From positions 7,625 to 71,624 of the forward strand of contig CBDCRZ010000109.1 of assembly GCA_965221135.1 (NCBI GenBank): a DNA stretch of 64,000 nucleotides, in the 5' to 3' direction. Positions 35,345 through 45,119 of this stretch are shown piece by piece; the first letter of the stretch is position 1, and every line of letters begins with the position of its first letter. A model generated the notes under the pieces. The model was not told where the DNA came from, did no database searches, and saw only the letters and a list, made by a program, of their open reading frames with translations. The stretch is from Sansalvadorimonas sp965221135. GTDB lineage: Bacteria; Pseudomonadota; Gammaproteobacteria; Pseudomonadales; Endozoicomonadaceae. The position numbers were made by a program, and so were the translations under genes.

Positions 35345-37036
35345 ATGAGTGATAATTCTCCTGCAGGCATTTACACCGGCCTGAGCGGACGCAGATTGCT
35401 AGAAAACCCTTTGTTGAACAAGGGAACTGCCTTTTCTGCACAAGAGCGTGCTGAGCTGGAACTTCACGGTCTCCTGCCACCACAGGTAGAGTCTCTGGAA
35501 GAACAGTGCCGTCGTTCCTACAAGTCTTTCTGCCTGAAGCCTACGCCTATCCTGAAACACATCTACCTGCGTGCCCTTCAGGATACCAATGAAACTCTGT
35601 TTTACGCTCTGGTGCAGCGTCATATCGAAGAGATGCTGCCTATTATTTATACGCCTGTTGTTGGTCAGGCCTGTCAGCGCTTCAGTGACCTTTACCGTCG
35701 TCCGCGCGGTCTGTTCATCTCTTACCCTGAACGTCACAACATGGATGCCATGCTGGCGAACTTCAAGAGCAACATTGAAGTGATCGTGGTAACCGACGGT
35801 GAACGTATTCTTGGTCTGGGTGACCAGGGTGTTGGCGGCATGGGCATCTGTGTCGGCAAGCTGGCACTCTACACTTCCGTTGGCGGCGTACTGCCAAGCC
35901 TGACCCTGCCTATTATGCTGGACTGCGGTACAAATAATCAGGAACTGCTGGATGATCCTGCGTACCTGGGCTGGCGCCAAAAGCGTCTGGCTGACGAAGA
36001 GTACTACGAGTTCGTCGACATGTTTATTCAGGCCATGAAGCGCCGCTGGCCTAATGCCCTGCTGCAGTTTGAAGATTTTGCAATCAATCACGCGACTCCT
36101 CTTCTGGAGAAGTACCGTGACGAGCTGTGCTGCTTCAATGACGACATTCAGGGTACTGCTGCAGTTGCAGCTGCAACGTTGCTGTCTGCTGCCCGTAAGG
36201 CTGGTAAGTCCATCGAAGACATGAAGGTTGCCTTCCTGGGTGCTGGTTCTTCTGGTTGTGGTATTGCCGAGCAGATTATCCGTCTGATGAAGAACCGCGG
36301 CCTGACCGATGAGCAGGCGCGCAGCCGTATCTTCCTGGTTGACCGTTCCGGTCTGCTGGATGACTCCATGATGGGTCGCCTGCGTCCTTTCCAGCAGAAG
36401 CTGGTTCACAAGAAGTCTGACATCGAAGGATGGAAAGGCAAAGACGACGGTGTATTCCTGAGGGATGTGATCCGTGAAGGTAAGCCTGACGCCATTATCG
36501 GTGTGTCCGGTCAGCCGGGTCTGTTCGACGAAGAAATTATCACCATGATGGCTGATAACCACGAACGTCCAATTATCTTTGCACTGTCCAACCCGATTAC
36601 TCGTGTTGAAGCCAAGCCTGAAGATGTTATTCGCTGGAGCAAGGGTCGCGCTATCGTTGCCACAGGCAGTCCATTCGACCCTGTTGAATACGAAGGTCGC
36701 AAGTTCCCTGTTGCTCAGTGCAACAACATCTACATCTTCCCGGGTCTGGGGCTGGGTGTAATGGCGTCTGGTGCTCAGCGCATCACCGACAATATGCTGG
36801 ACAAGGCCGTGGAAACACTGGCTCGCACTGCACCAGCTCCTGAGGATAAAGAAGGGACTCTGCTGCCAACTATGGACTACATCCAGCAGGTTACCTGTGA
36901 CATCGCTCTGGCTGTTGCCCAGCAGGCTGAAAGCGAAGGTCTGATTCCAGCTGAAGGTGCTACCAGGCTGCGCCAGAAGATTGAAGCTCGCTTCTGGAGC
37001 CCTGAATACCGCCGTATTCGTATGGCTTACGCCTGA
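35345..37036 (+). CDS. maeA: NAD-dependent malic enzyme
   Basis: Oxidative decarboxylation of malate to pyruvate. The 563-aa length matches E. coli MaeA (SfcA). Motifs include YTPVVGQACQ (tyrosine acid/base region), GLGDQGVGGMGI, FEDFA, FNDDIQGTAAV with the metal-binding Asp pair, the Rossmann motif FLGAGSSGCGIAE, and ALSNPITRVEAKPEDV. No neighbour appears linked. The ATG at 35345 lacks a strong ribosome site. Confidence 0.95.
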   Translation: MSDNSPAGIYTGLSGRRLLENPLLNKGTAFSAQERAELELHGLLPPQVESLEEQCRRSYKSFCLKPTPILKHIYLRALQDTNETLFYALVQRHIEEMLPIIYTPVVGQACQRFSDLYRRPRGLFISYPERHNMDAMLANFKSNIEVIVVTDGERILGLGDQGVGGMGICVGKLALYTSVGGVLPSLTLPIMLDCGTNNQELLDDPAYLGWRQKRLADEEYYEFVDMFIQAMKRRWPNALLQFEDFAINHATPLLEKYRDELCCFNDDIQGTAAVAAATLLSAARKAGKSIEDMKVAFLGAGSSGCGIAEQIIRLMKNRGLTDEQARSRIFLVDRSGLLDDSMMGRLRPFQQKLVHKKSDIEGWKGKDDGVFLRDVIREGKPDAIIGVSGQPGLFDEEIITMMADNHERPIIFALSNPITRVEAKPEDVIRWSKGRAIVATGSPFDPVEYEGRKFPVAQCNNIYIFPGLGLGVMASGAQRITDNMLDKAVETLARTAPAPEDKEGTLLPTMDYIQQVTCDIALAVAQQAESEGLIPAEGATRLRQKIEARFWSPEYRRIRMAYA

Positions 37037-37088
37037 TAGTCAGCTTTATAGCGTGTGGGCATCGTTCTAGATGCCCGCATTATTTTCG

Positions 37089-39185
37089 TTAAGCATCAGC
37101 AAAACGATTGCCTTCCGACAGCCAGCGGTCAATTAATGGTTGAGCATGCGTTGGAGCGTCCCTCAGCAGCTGTTCGGCTGCTCCCTTAATACTTTCCAGT
37201 AATACCTTGTCTCTTTGCAGGTCGGCCACACGGAACTGTACAAGGCCTGTCTGACGTGTGCCCAGTACTTCACCGGGGCCACGCAGCTCCAAATCTTTTT
37301 CGGCAATCACAAAACCATCACTGGAATTGCGCATTATCTGCAAACGTTCCTTGCCGTGTTGCGACAATGGCGGGTGGTACATCAACACACAATGACTGGC
37401 GATACTGCCCCTGCCTACTCGCCCGCGCAGCTGATGCAGTTGAGCGAGGCCAAGACGCTCCGGGTTTTCGATAATCATCAGGCTGGCGTTGGGCACATCC
37501 ACACCCACTTCAATAACCGTCGTTGCGACCAGCAGATGAAGGTGTCCCTCTTTGAAGGCCGCCATCACTTCGGCTTTCTCGGCGGGTTTCATTCGTCCGT
37601 GAATCAAACCAATGGAAAGCTCTGGCAAAGACTTTTGCAGTTCTTCTGCCGTGACTTCTGCGGCCTGACATTGCAGGGCTTCAGACTCTTCAATCAGTGT
37701 GCACACCCAGTAAGCCTGCCGGCCTTCAATACAGGCGGTTTTGACCCGTTCAATCACGCTTGGGCGTCTGTCGTCGCCTAAAGCAATGGTGTTCACTGGT
37801 GTTCGCCCTGGTGGCAGCTCATCAATAATCGAGAGATCGAGGTCTGCATAGGCACTCATAGCCAGAGTTCGGGGAATTGGTGTGGCGGTCATAATCAGCT
37901 GGTGGGGCATAGCGCCGATATTTCGGCCTTTCTCCCGCAGTGCCAGCCTTTGATGAACACCAAACCTGTGTTGTTCATCAATAATGGCCAGTGCCAGATG
38001 TCGAAATTCAACATCGTCCTGAAACAATGCATGGGTGCCGACAACCATGGCTGCGTCACCGGAGCGAATCAGTTCAATTTGTTGTTCACGCTTCTTGCCT
38101 TTGGTCTTACCCGTAAGCCAGGCCACGGTAATGCCAAGAGGTTTGAGCCATGCGTGGAAATTATTGTAATGCTGCTCTGCAAGAATTTCCGTTGGCGCCA
38201 TCAGGGCAACCTGTGACTTGCTCTCAATGGCCTGCAGCGCGGCCAGTGCTGCGACCACTGTTTTACCAGAACCAACATCACCCTGAACAAGGCGCAGCAT
38301 GGGTGCTGGTTCTGCGAGGTCGTTGCGAATCTCGGCAGCAACACGTTGTTGCGCCCCTGTGGGGGTGAACGGCAGGTTCTCCAGAAACTTATCCACAAGG
38401 GCACCATCACCATGCAAAGGCAGCCCCGGTTGTTTGCGAACACGCTGGCGGATTTGCTGAAGACTCAGGTGATGAGCCAGTAACTCTTCAAAGGCGAGAC
38501 GCTGCTGTGCCGGGTGCAGGCCTTCCATAATCTGGAAGACATCTGCATCGGGCGGTGGGTAGTGCAGAAAGCGCACGGCGTCGGTGAGTGACCATAGATC
38601 ATAAGGCCGGCGAATCGGTTCGGGCAGCCACTCCTGCAGCGCATCCGGGTTATCCATAAACCGCAACGCCTGCTGACACAGGCTACGTATTCGTGCTTGT
38701 GTGAGGCCTTCTGTGGCTGGGTAAATAGGTGTGAGTGTGTCTTCTATCTCGGCAGCAGAGATGTCACTCAACACTTTATATTCCGGGTGGTACAGCTCAA
38801 GACCGTTAGCGCCTCGGCGGGGTTCACCAAAACAGCGTACCCGTGAGCCAGTCTTAAGCGCGTTCTTCTGTGCCGCACTGAAATGAAAGAAACGCAGTGT
38901 GATAGAACCAGAACCATCACGGACTTTGCACACCAGACTGCGCCGGCGACCCATCACGACATCGGCACCGGCCACTTCACCTTCAATCACTGCATCCATA
39001 CCGAACTGCAGGCCGCCAATAGGTGTGATGCGGGTTTTGTCCTGATAACGCAGGGGCAGGTGGAACAGCAGGTCTTGCAGCGTACGTATGCTGATCTTTT
39101 CCAGTTTCTCAGCGAGCGCCGCCCCGACACCTTTCAGCGTCGAGACGGACACTTCGTTCAGGGCTTTTGGCGGCGCTGGCGGCAC
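37089..39185 (-). CDS. recG: RecG, ATP-dependent DNA helicase
   Basis: Branch-migrating helicase for stalled forks and Holliday junctions. The 698-aa protein has the N-terminal wedge domain (OB fold), then Walker A GDVGSGKTVVA, DEQH (IIDEQHRFGV), the TATPIPRTLAM motif, and the C-terminal helicase motifs (LVATTVIEVGVDVPNA, QLRGRVGRG). It is often next to spoT-ridA in gammaproteobacteria; here about 5.4 kb of other genes separate them. Confidence 0.96.
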   Translation of the reverse strand: MPPAPPKALNEVSVSTLKGVGAALAEKLEKISIRTLQDLLFHLPLRYQDKTRITPIGGLQFGMDAVIEGEVAGADVVMGRRRSLVCKVRDGSGSITLRFFHFSAAQKNALKTGSRVRCFGEPRRGANGLELYHPEYKVLSDISAAEIEDTLTPIYPATEGLTQARIRSLCQQALRFMDNPDALQEWLPEPIRRPYDLWSLTDAVRFLHYPPPDADVFQIMEGLHPAQQRLAFEELLAHHLSLQQIRQRVRKQPGLPLHGDGALVDKFLENLPFTPTGAQQRVAAEIRNDLAEPAPMLRLVQGDVGSGKTVVAALAALQAIESKSQVALMAPTEILAEQHYNNFHAWLKPLGITVAWLTGKTKGKKREQQIELIRSGDAAMVVGTHALFQDDVEFRHLALAIIDEQHRFGVHQRLALREKGRNIGAMPHQLIMTATPIPRTLAMSAYADLDLSIIDELPPGRTPVNTIALGDDRRPSVIERVKTACIEGRQAYWVCTLIEESEALQCQAAEVTAEELQKSLPELSIGLIHGRMKPAEKAEVMAAFKEGHLHLLVATTVIEVGVDVPNASLMIIENPERLGLAQLHQLRGRVGRGSIASHCVLMYHPPLSQHGKERLQIMRNSSDGFVIAEKDLELRGPGEVLGTRQTGLVQFRVADLQRDKVLLESIKGAAEQLLRDAPTHAQPLIDRWLSEGNRFADA

Positions 39186-39197
39186 AGGCGATGCTCC

Positions 39198-40115
39198 TTA
39201 TTGAGTCGGCATTATCGGACATTGACGGACAGCCTGTTCCAAAGCATCAATGGCTTTCAGGCGCGGAAAGCTGGCTCGCCAGGCTAAAGCCACGGTTCGA
39301 CCAGGAACAGGATCGGAAAACGGTCGGGTGGTCAGCAGGTCACCGGAGTAATGGTTACCTGTGCCCATGGCGGACTGTGGCAGTACAGTCACACCCATAC
39401 CGGAAGCGACCATATGGCGCATGGTTTCCAGGGATGTGGCTTCAATGGTGGTCTTTTTCTTTTTCTCGGCTTCTTTGCTGGAGAGAGCCGGACAGGCTTC
39501 GATTACCTGATCACGGAAACAGTGACCCTGCCCAAGCAGCAGCAGGTCGGTGCTGGCCAGATCATCCACAGGAATCTCTTTACGTGCTGCCCAGGGGTGA
39601 TTGCCGGGCATCAGAACATTGAAAGGTTCGTCGTACAAAGGCTTGGTGAGCACGTCGGCCTCAGTAAACGGCAGTGCAATAATAATGGCATCCAGCTCGC
39701 CCAGCCTGAGACGCTGACGCAGCACATGGGTGTAGTTCTCTTCAATATAGAGAGGCATATCTGGTGCGATATGGTGCAGCTGCGGGACTATGTGCGGTAG
39801 AAGATAGGGGCCGATGGTGTAAATCGTTCCTATACGCAGTGGGGTTGAAAGCTGGTCTTTGCCTTCGTTGGCAATGGACTTAATACCAGAGGCTTCTTCC
39901 AGTACCTTCTGCGCCTGTTCCACTACCTTGCTGCCAAGAGGTGTAACGCGCACTGCAGATTTACTGCGCTCAAAAATAGCTACGCCCAGCTCATCTTCGA
40001 GTTTCTTTACGCCCACACTCAGGGTCGGCTGGCTGACAAAACAGCGTTCAGCGGCCTTGCCGAAATGGCATTCCTGGGCGAGTGCAACGATGTACTTCAA
40101 TTCTGTCAGAGTCAT
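39198..40115 (-). CDS. oxyR: OxyR, peroxide-sensing LysR-type regulator
   Basis: LysR-type regulator of 305 aa. The N-terminal helix-turn-helix is MTLTELKYIVALAQECHFGKAAERCFVSQPTLS. The redox cysteines occur as GHCFRDQVIEACP, with the same nine-residue spacing as Cys199/Cys208 of E. coli OxyR. It should activate peroxide defence genes upon disulfide formation. Its stop lies 12 bp before recG, and both are on the reverse strand. Confidence 0.95.
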   Translation of the reverse strand: MTLTELKYIVALAQECHFGKAAERCFVSQPTLSVGVKKLEDELGVAIFERSKSAVRVTPLGSKVVEQAQKVLEEASGIKSIANEGKDQLSTPLRIGTIYTIGPYLLPHIVPQLHHIAPDMPLYIEENYTHVLRQRLRLGELDAIIIALPFTEADVLTKPLYDEPFNVLMPGNHPWAARKEIPVDDLASTDLLLLGQGHCFRDQVIEACPALSSKEAEKKKKTTIEATSLETMRHMVASGMGVTVLPQSAMGTGNHYSGDLLTTRPFSDPVPGRTVALAWRASFPRLKAIDALEQAVRQCPIMPTQ

Positions 40116-40361
40116 GGGACTATAATACTGTGAATTTAAACAGTTGGAACAGGGCAGACATCATCTTGCTTTGCCGGGGTAAGGTAAACTCGGCAAACCT
40201 GTTTACGATTAGCGTTTTCTATTGAACCAAGAGAGCATAATAAACTAAAACTGTGTTAAAGCTGAGAGAGATATTTTTCAGCGCTGTTTCAGCAGGAAGT
40301 AGTAGCAAGATAAGTGGTGTTATTCCGGCCTTAAAAATAGTTGCAAAAAAGGTAAGTAGAT

Positions 40362-41213
40362 GTGAAGAATGCACACAATCCCGTCACCCTCATAGTTGGT
40401 TGTGGCGATGTCGGCGGGCGACTGGGAACAATTCTGCTCGCTGCGGGCCACACTGTGTATGGTATGCGGCGGGATGTGTCCCGATTGCCAGAAGGTGTTC
40501 AGCCTGTCTCAGGAGACCTCACCACGGGCGAGCTGGGCGACTGGCCTGAGCATGTCGACTATGTCGTGTACTCCGCAGCGGCCGGGCGTCAGGGAGAAGA
40601 GGGCTATCGTCGCATTTATGTCGATGGCCTGAAAGCGGTGCTGGAACGCATCAGTCAAAGTAGCCTGCAGCCCAGGCGTGTTTTCTTCACCTCCAGTACA
40701 GCGGTTTACCATCAGTCGAAAGGGGAGTGGGTGGATGAACTCTCCCCGACTCATCCTGAGAACTTTAACGGTCAGGTTATGCTGGAGGCCGAGCGCCTTT
40801 TGATGGACTTTGAGCTGCCAGCTACGGCTGTACGTTTTGGCGGCATATACGGCCCCGGGCGCAACTATATGGTCAGAAAAGTGCATGGTGGAGAAGTGTT
40901 CAGCGATACGCCCTGTGTCTATGGCAACCGCATTCACGCTGAAGACTGCGCTGGCATGCTGGCCTGGTTGATAAGGCTTGTGAGTGAAGGGCAGGGCATC
41001 CACCCGCTCTATCTGGGTGTGGACTCTGACCCGGCACCATTGAATGAAGTCACTCAGTGGCTGGCGGAACAGATGAATGTTGAGCCGACCGTTAGTACAC
41101 CGGTCACCCGTGCCAGTAAACGCTGCCGTAATGACCGTATTCTTGAGTCCGGTTTCAGCTTTCGTTATCGCAGTTTTCGGGATGGTTATGGCGAGCTTTT
41201 AAAGGAATTCTGA
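40362..41213 (+). CDS. NAD(P)-dependent epimerase/SDR family protein (YeeZ-like)
   Basis: Extended SDR of 283 aa. The nucleotide-binding motif appears as VGCGDVGGRLG near residue 9, and a Ser-Thr/Tyr set is seen in FTSSTAVYHQSKGEW (catalytic Tyr, but YxxxK is YHQSK). The C-terminal part has RIHAEDCAGM, typical of the family. Substrate unknown. Start is a GTG at 40362 with AAAAGGTAAG upstream. Divergent from oxyR, with 246 bp between. Confidence 0.82.
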   Translation: MKNAHNPVTLIVGCGDVGGRLGTILLAAGHTVYGMRRDVSRLPEGVQPVSGDLTTGELGDWPEHVDYVVYSAAAGRQGEEGYRRIYVDGLKAVLERISQSSLQPRRVFFTSSTAVYHQSKGEWVDELSPTHPENFNGQVMLEAERLLMDFELPATAVRFGGIYGPGRNYMVRKVHGGEVFSDTPCVYGNRIHAEDCAGMLAWLIRLVSEGQGIHPLYLGVDSDPAPLNEVTQWLAEQMNVEPTVSTPVTRASKRCRNDRILESGFSFRYRSFRDGYGELLKEF

Positions 41214-41343
41214 ACAGACGTTTAAAGGGTAAAGATTTTAAGGAAGGCGTCTAGACCGGTATTTGTACTGGAATGCGGGTCTAAGAAAAGGTAACTTTAA
41301 CCCTTGGGTTGATAATAAAAAATCACAGAAGACCGGGGGTTAG

Positions 41344-42117
41344 ATGTACCAGACACCTGTCGCTCTGGAACTGAAGGATATCCATAAACGTTATGGGGAT
41401 CTCGAAGTTCTTAAAGGCGTTTCTCTACAGGCTCATGATGGTGATGTGATCTCCATTATTGGCTCCAGTGGTTCTGGAAAAAGCACCCTTCTTCGTTGCA
41501 TTAATCTTCTTGAAAATCCCTGCCAGGGGAAAATCGCCATTAATGGTGAAGAGCTGCGCATGCAGTTAAGGCCTGATGGCGTTATGGAAGCGACTGACCA
41601 GAAACAGCTGGCAGCTGTACGTTCACGTCTGGGGTTTGTTTTCCAGAACTTCAATCTCTGGCCCCATATGACCATCCTTGAAAATATTATGGAGGCGCCG
41701 GTACATGTACTGGGGCGCTCTAAACAGGAGGTTCTGGAGCTATCTCAATCTCTGCTGGAAAAGGTCGGTCTGTCTGACCGGGCTCATTATTATCCGGCGC
41801 AATTGTCCGGTGGTCAGCAGCAGCGGGTAGCCATCGCCCGGGCTCTTGCGATGGAGCCTCAGGTAATGTTGTTCGATGAACCGACATCGGCGCTGGACCC
41901 TGAGCTGGTGGGCGAGGTGCTGGGGGTTATGCGCAGTCTGGCGGATGAAGGTCGCACCATGTTGATTGTGACCCATGAGATGAAATTTGCCCGAGAGGTG
42001 TCAGATCGGGTAGTTTTTCTTCATCAGGGGCGTGTTGAGGAAGAGGGGACACCTGAACAGGTGTTTGAAGCCGCCCAGTCTGAACGCTGTAGAGAGTTTT
42101 TGGCAACGGCGGTGTGA
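41344..42117 (+). CDS. Polar amino acid ABC transporter, ATP-binding protein (HisP-like)
   Basis: ATPase of 257 aa with Walker A GSSGSGKST, signature LSGGQQQR, Walker B VMLFDEPTSALD and VTHEM. The insert between Walker A and signature (MQLRPDGVMEATDQKQL) is like HisP/AotP. It starts a four-gene unit (ATPase, binding protein, two permeases) that should import arginine, ornithine, lysine or histidine. Confidence 0.92.
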   Translation: MYQTPVALELKDIHKRYGDLEVLKGVSLQAHDGDVISIIGSSGSGKSTLLRCINLLENPCQGKIAINGEELRMQLRPDGVMEATDQKQLAAVRSRLGFVFQNFNLWPHMTILENIMEAPVHVLGRSKQEVLELSQSLLEKVGLSDRAHYYPAQLSGGQQQRVAIARALAMEPQVMLFDEPTSALDPELVGEVLGVMRSLADEGRTMLIVTHEMKFAREVSDRVVFLHQGRVEEEGTPEQVFEAAQSERCREFLATAV

Positions 42118-42178
42118 ATTTTGCCTTTTGGCCATCGTATAAAAAGCCATTACCAATAAAATCCAAAGAGAGAAAATA

Positions 42179-42928
42179 ATGAACAAGTGGTTAAAAGCAG
42201 GTGCACTCGCAGCAGGTATGGCCGCCAGTACACTGGCAATGGCTGGTGACAAGATTCGTATTGCCACAGAAGGTGCATGGGCACCGTTCAACTATGTGGA
42301 TGAGAGCGGCAAACTGAGCGGTTTTGATGTGGATATCGCCAATGCACTCTGCGCCGAAATGAAAGTGGAGTGCGAAGTTGTGGCCCAGGACTGGGACGGC
42401 ATGATTCCCGCTCTGAAAGTGCGCAAGTTTGATGCGATTGTCGCCAGTATGTCGATCACTAAAGAGCGCTTGAAGCAGGTGGACTTCACTAACCCTTATT
42501 ACTCTGGCGGTCTGCGCTTCATGGGTGATAAAGGAAAGACTCTGGATACTTCCAGGAAAGGTTTGAAGGGTAAGAGCATTGGTGCCCAGCGTGCGACTGT
42601 TGGTGGTCAGTATCTGGAAGATAACCTTGCTGATGTGGTGAAGGTTAAGCTGTACGACACGCAGGAAGCGGTTTACCTGGATCTGCAGGCAGGTCGCCTT
42701 GACGGTGCCATTTCCGATGAACTGCCTACCTTTGACTGGCTACAGTCTGAGAAAGGCCAGAAGTTCGAGTACAAGGGTGAAGCCTTTGCCAAGGACGACA
42801 AAATCGGTATTGCTATCCGTAAGAACGACCCTCTGAAACAGAAGTTTAACCGTGCGCTGGAAGCCATTCGTGCGAACGGCACCTACGCCAAAATCAATGC
42901 TAAATACTTCCCTTTCTCTATCTACTAA
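42179..42928 (+). CDS. Polar amino acid ABC transporter, periplasmic binding protein (HisJ/ArgT-like)
   Basis: A signal peptide (MNKWLKAGALAAGMAASTLAMA) precedes the mature domain. Family blocks are IRIATEGAWAPFNYVDESG, VEVVAQDWDGMIPALKVRKFD-like text (CEVVAQDWDGMIPALK) and VGGQYLEDNL. At 249 aa it matches HisJ, ArgT and AotJ. AGAGAG upstream of the ATG is a fair ribosome site. The ligand is likely a basic amino acid, which the sequence cannot settle. Confidence 0.92.
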   Translation: MNKWLKAGALAAGMAASTLAMAGDKIRIATEGAWAPFNYVDESGKLSGFDVDIANALCAEMKVECEVVAQDWDGMIPALKVRKFDAIVASMSITKERLKQVDFTNPYYSGGLRFMGDKGKTLDTSRKGLKGKSIGAQRATVGGQYLEDNLADVVKVKLYDTQEAVYLDLQAGRLDGAISDELPTFDWLQSEKGQKFEYKGEAFAKDDKIGIAIRKNDPLKQKFNRALEAIRANGTYAKINAKYFPFSIY

Positions 42929-43037
42929 TTCTGTCTGACAACAGAGAGTAGATATTAGAGAGCACCGGGTATGGCTGAATAAATAACAGCTGTGCCCGGC
43001 AGCCCCTACGGGGGCGTAGAACAAAAATAACCATAGG

Positions 43038-43769
43038 GTGACCCGCTTGCTGTTTGATGGTCTTGTTGATGGTTTTACCGCCCAGCTGTTAATGGGCACG
43101 GTCATGACCGTAAAAATAACCCTGGTTTCAACAGTGCTGGGAATTTGTCTTGGTCTGCTGGGGGCATCGGCCCGGTTATCTTCACTTCGTACTATTCGTT
43201 ATCTGGGTAATGCCTATGTGGGCGTTATTCGGGGCATTCCTGAACTTCTGATTGTTTTCCTTATCTATTTTGGTTCTACACGGCTTCTGATGTTTATTGC
43301 CGGGCAGTTTGGCTACCACGAATACATTGAACTCAGCCCGTTTGTCGCTGGTGTAATCGCTCTTGGTTTGACCTTTGGTGGCTATGCCACAGAGGTGTTC
43401 CGCGGTGCTTTTCTTGCGATACCTTCAGGTCAGAGGGAGGCGGCTGAGGCTTTAGGTATGAGCCCCTGGCGTATCTTCTTCCGTATTCAGCTTCCACAGG
43501 TGTGGCGTATCGCCCTGCCGGGGTTAGGTAATCTTGTGCTGGTTCTGATGAAAGACACAGCTCTGATTTCTGTGATTGGTTTAGAAGAACTGACCCGTAA
43601 AACCTCCATGGCGGTGAATGCAACCCGGGAGCCTTTCACCTGGTATCTGACGGCCGCAGTGATGTACCTGGCGCTGACAGTTATCGCCACAGCACTGATT
43701 CATTACTTTGAAAAGCGTTCACGGGCTCATGAGATGCCTGTAAAACGTCGTCCAGCGGTACAGGGGTAA
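43038..43769 (+). CDS. Polar amino acid ABC transporter, permease (HisQ-like)
   Basis: Membrane permease of 243 aa with about five hydrophobic segments. The EAA loop is EAAEALGMSPWRIFFRIQLPQ, and IRGIPELLIVFLIYFG is characteristic of the HisMQ family. It starts 109 bp after the binding protein gene and is followed by the partner permease four bases after its stop. Confidence 0.92.
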   Translation: MTRLLFDGLVDGFTAQLLMGTVMTVKITLVSTVLGICLGLLGASARLSSLRTIRYLGNAYVGVIRGIPELLIVFLIYFGSTRLLMFIAGQFGYHEYIELSPFVAGVIALGLTFGGYATEVFRGAFLAIPSGQREAAEALGMSPWRIFFRIQLPQVWRIALPGLGNLVLVLMKDTALISVIGLEELTRKTSMAVNATREPFTWYLTAAVMYLALTVIATALIHYFEKRSRAHEMPVKRRPAVQG

Positions 43770-43773
43770 GAAA

Positions 43774-44463
43774 ATGGATTGGTCTGTTATTGCACAATAT
43801 TATCCCCGACTGATCGATGGTGCCTGGGTGACCCTGCAGCTGGTAGTGCTGTCTGGAGTGATCGGCGTCATTCTGGCAGTGCCTATGGCGTTGGCCCGGC
43901 TGTCGACACATCGGGTAGTTAGCCTGTTTCCTAAAGCTTATATATTCTTCTTTCGTGGCACGCCGCTGTTGATACAGATATTTCTTGTGTACTACGGCGC
44001 GGCACAGTTTGATGTGGTCCGGGAAAGCTTTCTCTGGCCGGTACTGAGAGAACCTTTCTGGTGCGCAATCATCACTCTTGGTCTGCATACAACAGCTTAT
44101 ATTGCCGAGATTCTAAGAGGCGCGATCCAGGCAATTCCCAAGGGTGAAGTGGAAGCCTGCCGGGTTATGGGTATGAGCAGGTTCACCATGTATCGCCGGG
44201 TACTTCTCCCAAGAGCCTTTGGCATTATGCTGCCTTCCTACGGCAATGAAGTGATTCTGATGCTCAAGGGCAGTGCTCTGGCGAGCACCATCACTCTGCT
44301 CGACCTGACGGGTATGGCAAGAACCATTATTGCCAGAACCTATACGCCGGAGGAAATCTATCTGGCGGCGGGTGTGATGTATCTGCTGATCAGCTGGCTG
44401 TTTATGGGGTTCTTTCAGGTGCTGGATCGGGTGTTTAATAAGCACCGGATTGCAGTGTCGTAG
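43774..44463 (+). CDS. Polar amino acid ABC transporter, permease (HisM-like)
   Basis: Second permease, 229 aa, paralogous to the gene before it. RGTPLLIQIFLVYYG and the EAA loop EACRVMGMSRFTMYRRVLLPR are visible, as are several membrane segments. It is the last gene of the transporter unit and is followed by a region able to form a long hairpin. Confidence 0.92.
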   Translation: MDWSVIAQYYPRLIDGAWVTLQLVVLSGVIGVILAVPMALARLSTHRVVSLFPKAYIFFFRGTPLLIQIFLVYYGAAQFDVVRESFLWPVLREPFWCAIITLGLHTTAYIAEILRGAIQAIPKGEVEACRVMGMSRFTMYRRVLLPRAFGIMLPSYGNEVILMLKGSALASTITLLDLTGMARTIIARTYTPEEIYLAAGVMYLLISWLFMGFFQVLDRVFNKHRIAVS

Positions 44464-44472
44464 ATTTTACAA

Positions 44473-44625
44473 CCACAGAGGACACAAAGAGCACAAAGAA
44501 GAGCTATTTAATAAAAGGCAAAGTTCTTAATTAAAAAGCTTTTGCTTTTCCTTGTGTGACCGCCAGGGATGGAGGAAATGCCGGTGTTGTATGGAACATG
44601 CACCGGCGCTTTGTGTCCTCTGTGG
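44473..44625. repeat. Widely spaced 17-bp inverted repeat
   Basis: CCACAGAGGACACAAAG at 44473-44489 is the exact reverse complement of bases 44609-44625. Inside is a smaller hairpin, CCGGTG at 44581 with CACCGG ending at 44606. It lies between the convergent hisM-like and ridA genes, so it may be a terminator or a small repeat element. No coding sequence is seen in it. Confidence 0.7.
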
Positions 44626-44641
44626 TGAAAAGCTTTTAGGG

Positions 44642-45031
44642 TTAAGCCTTCAGCTCAAGAATCGCTTCCACTTCAACAGGCACACCTTTTGGTAACTCCT
44701 TTACACCAACCGCTGCACGTGCCGGGTAAGGTTGCTCGATGTATTCCGCCATCACTTCATTCACCAGTGGGAAGTTGCTCAGGTCTGTCATGGAGATGTT
44801 GATTTTTACTGCATCCTGCAGGGTTCCGCCAGCCGCTTCTGCAATGGCTTTCAGGTTCTTGAAACACTGTGCTGCCTTGGCTTTGAAATCACCGTCGATG
44901 ACTTCCATTGTTTCAGGAATCAGAGGAATCTGGCCAGAGACGTATACGGTGGTGCCAACCTTGACCGCCTGTGAATAGGTGCCGATGGCGGCAGGGGCAT
45001 TTTCCGTGTGGATGATCTGTTTGTTGCTCAT
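44642..45031 (-). CDS. ridA: RidA, 2-iminobutanoate/2-iminopropanoate deaminase
   Basis: The 129-aa protein is a RidA/YjgF enamine-imine deaminase that clears reactive imines made by PLP enzymes. Typical segments are APAAIGTYSQAVKVGTTVYV, SGQIPLIPE, and PARAAVGVKELPKGVPVEVE with the imine-binding arginine. It usually follows spoT directly; here a kinase-like gene and an orphan gene intervene. Confidence 0.95.
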   Translation of the reverse strand: MSNKQIIHTENAPAAIGTYSQAVKVGTTVYVSGQIPLIPETMEVIDGDFKAKAAQCFKNLKAIAEAAGGTLQDAVKINISMTDLSNFPLVNEVMAEYIEQPYPARAAVGVKELPKGVPVEVEAILELKA

Positions 45032-45119
45032 AGGATGACTTGTTGTTGTGTGAACAAAAGGAGCGGAAAGAATGGCAGCTCAGGGGCTGGCAGTCCAGAG
45101 TTAGGTCATATAAGGGAGA

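Noticed and set aside
35399..36562. 387-codon reverse-strand frame opposite maeA
   Set aside because: The forward strand encodes an intact malic enzyme with all motifs; the reverse frame is its shadow.
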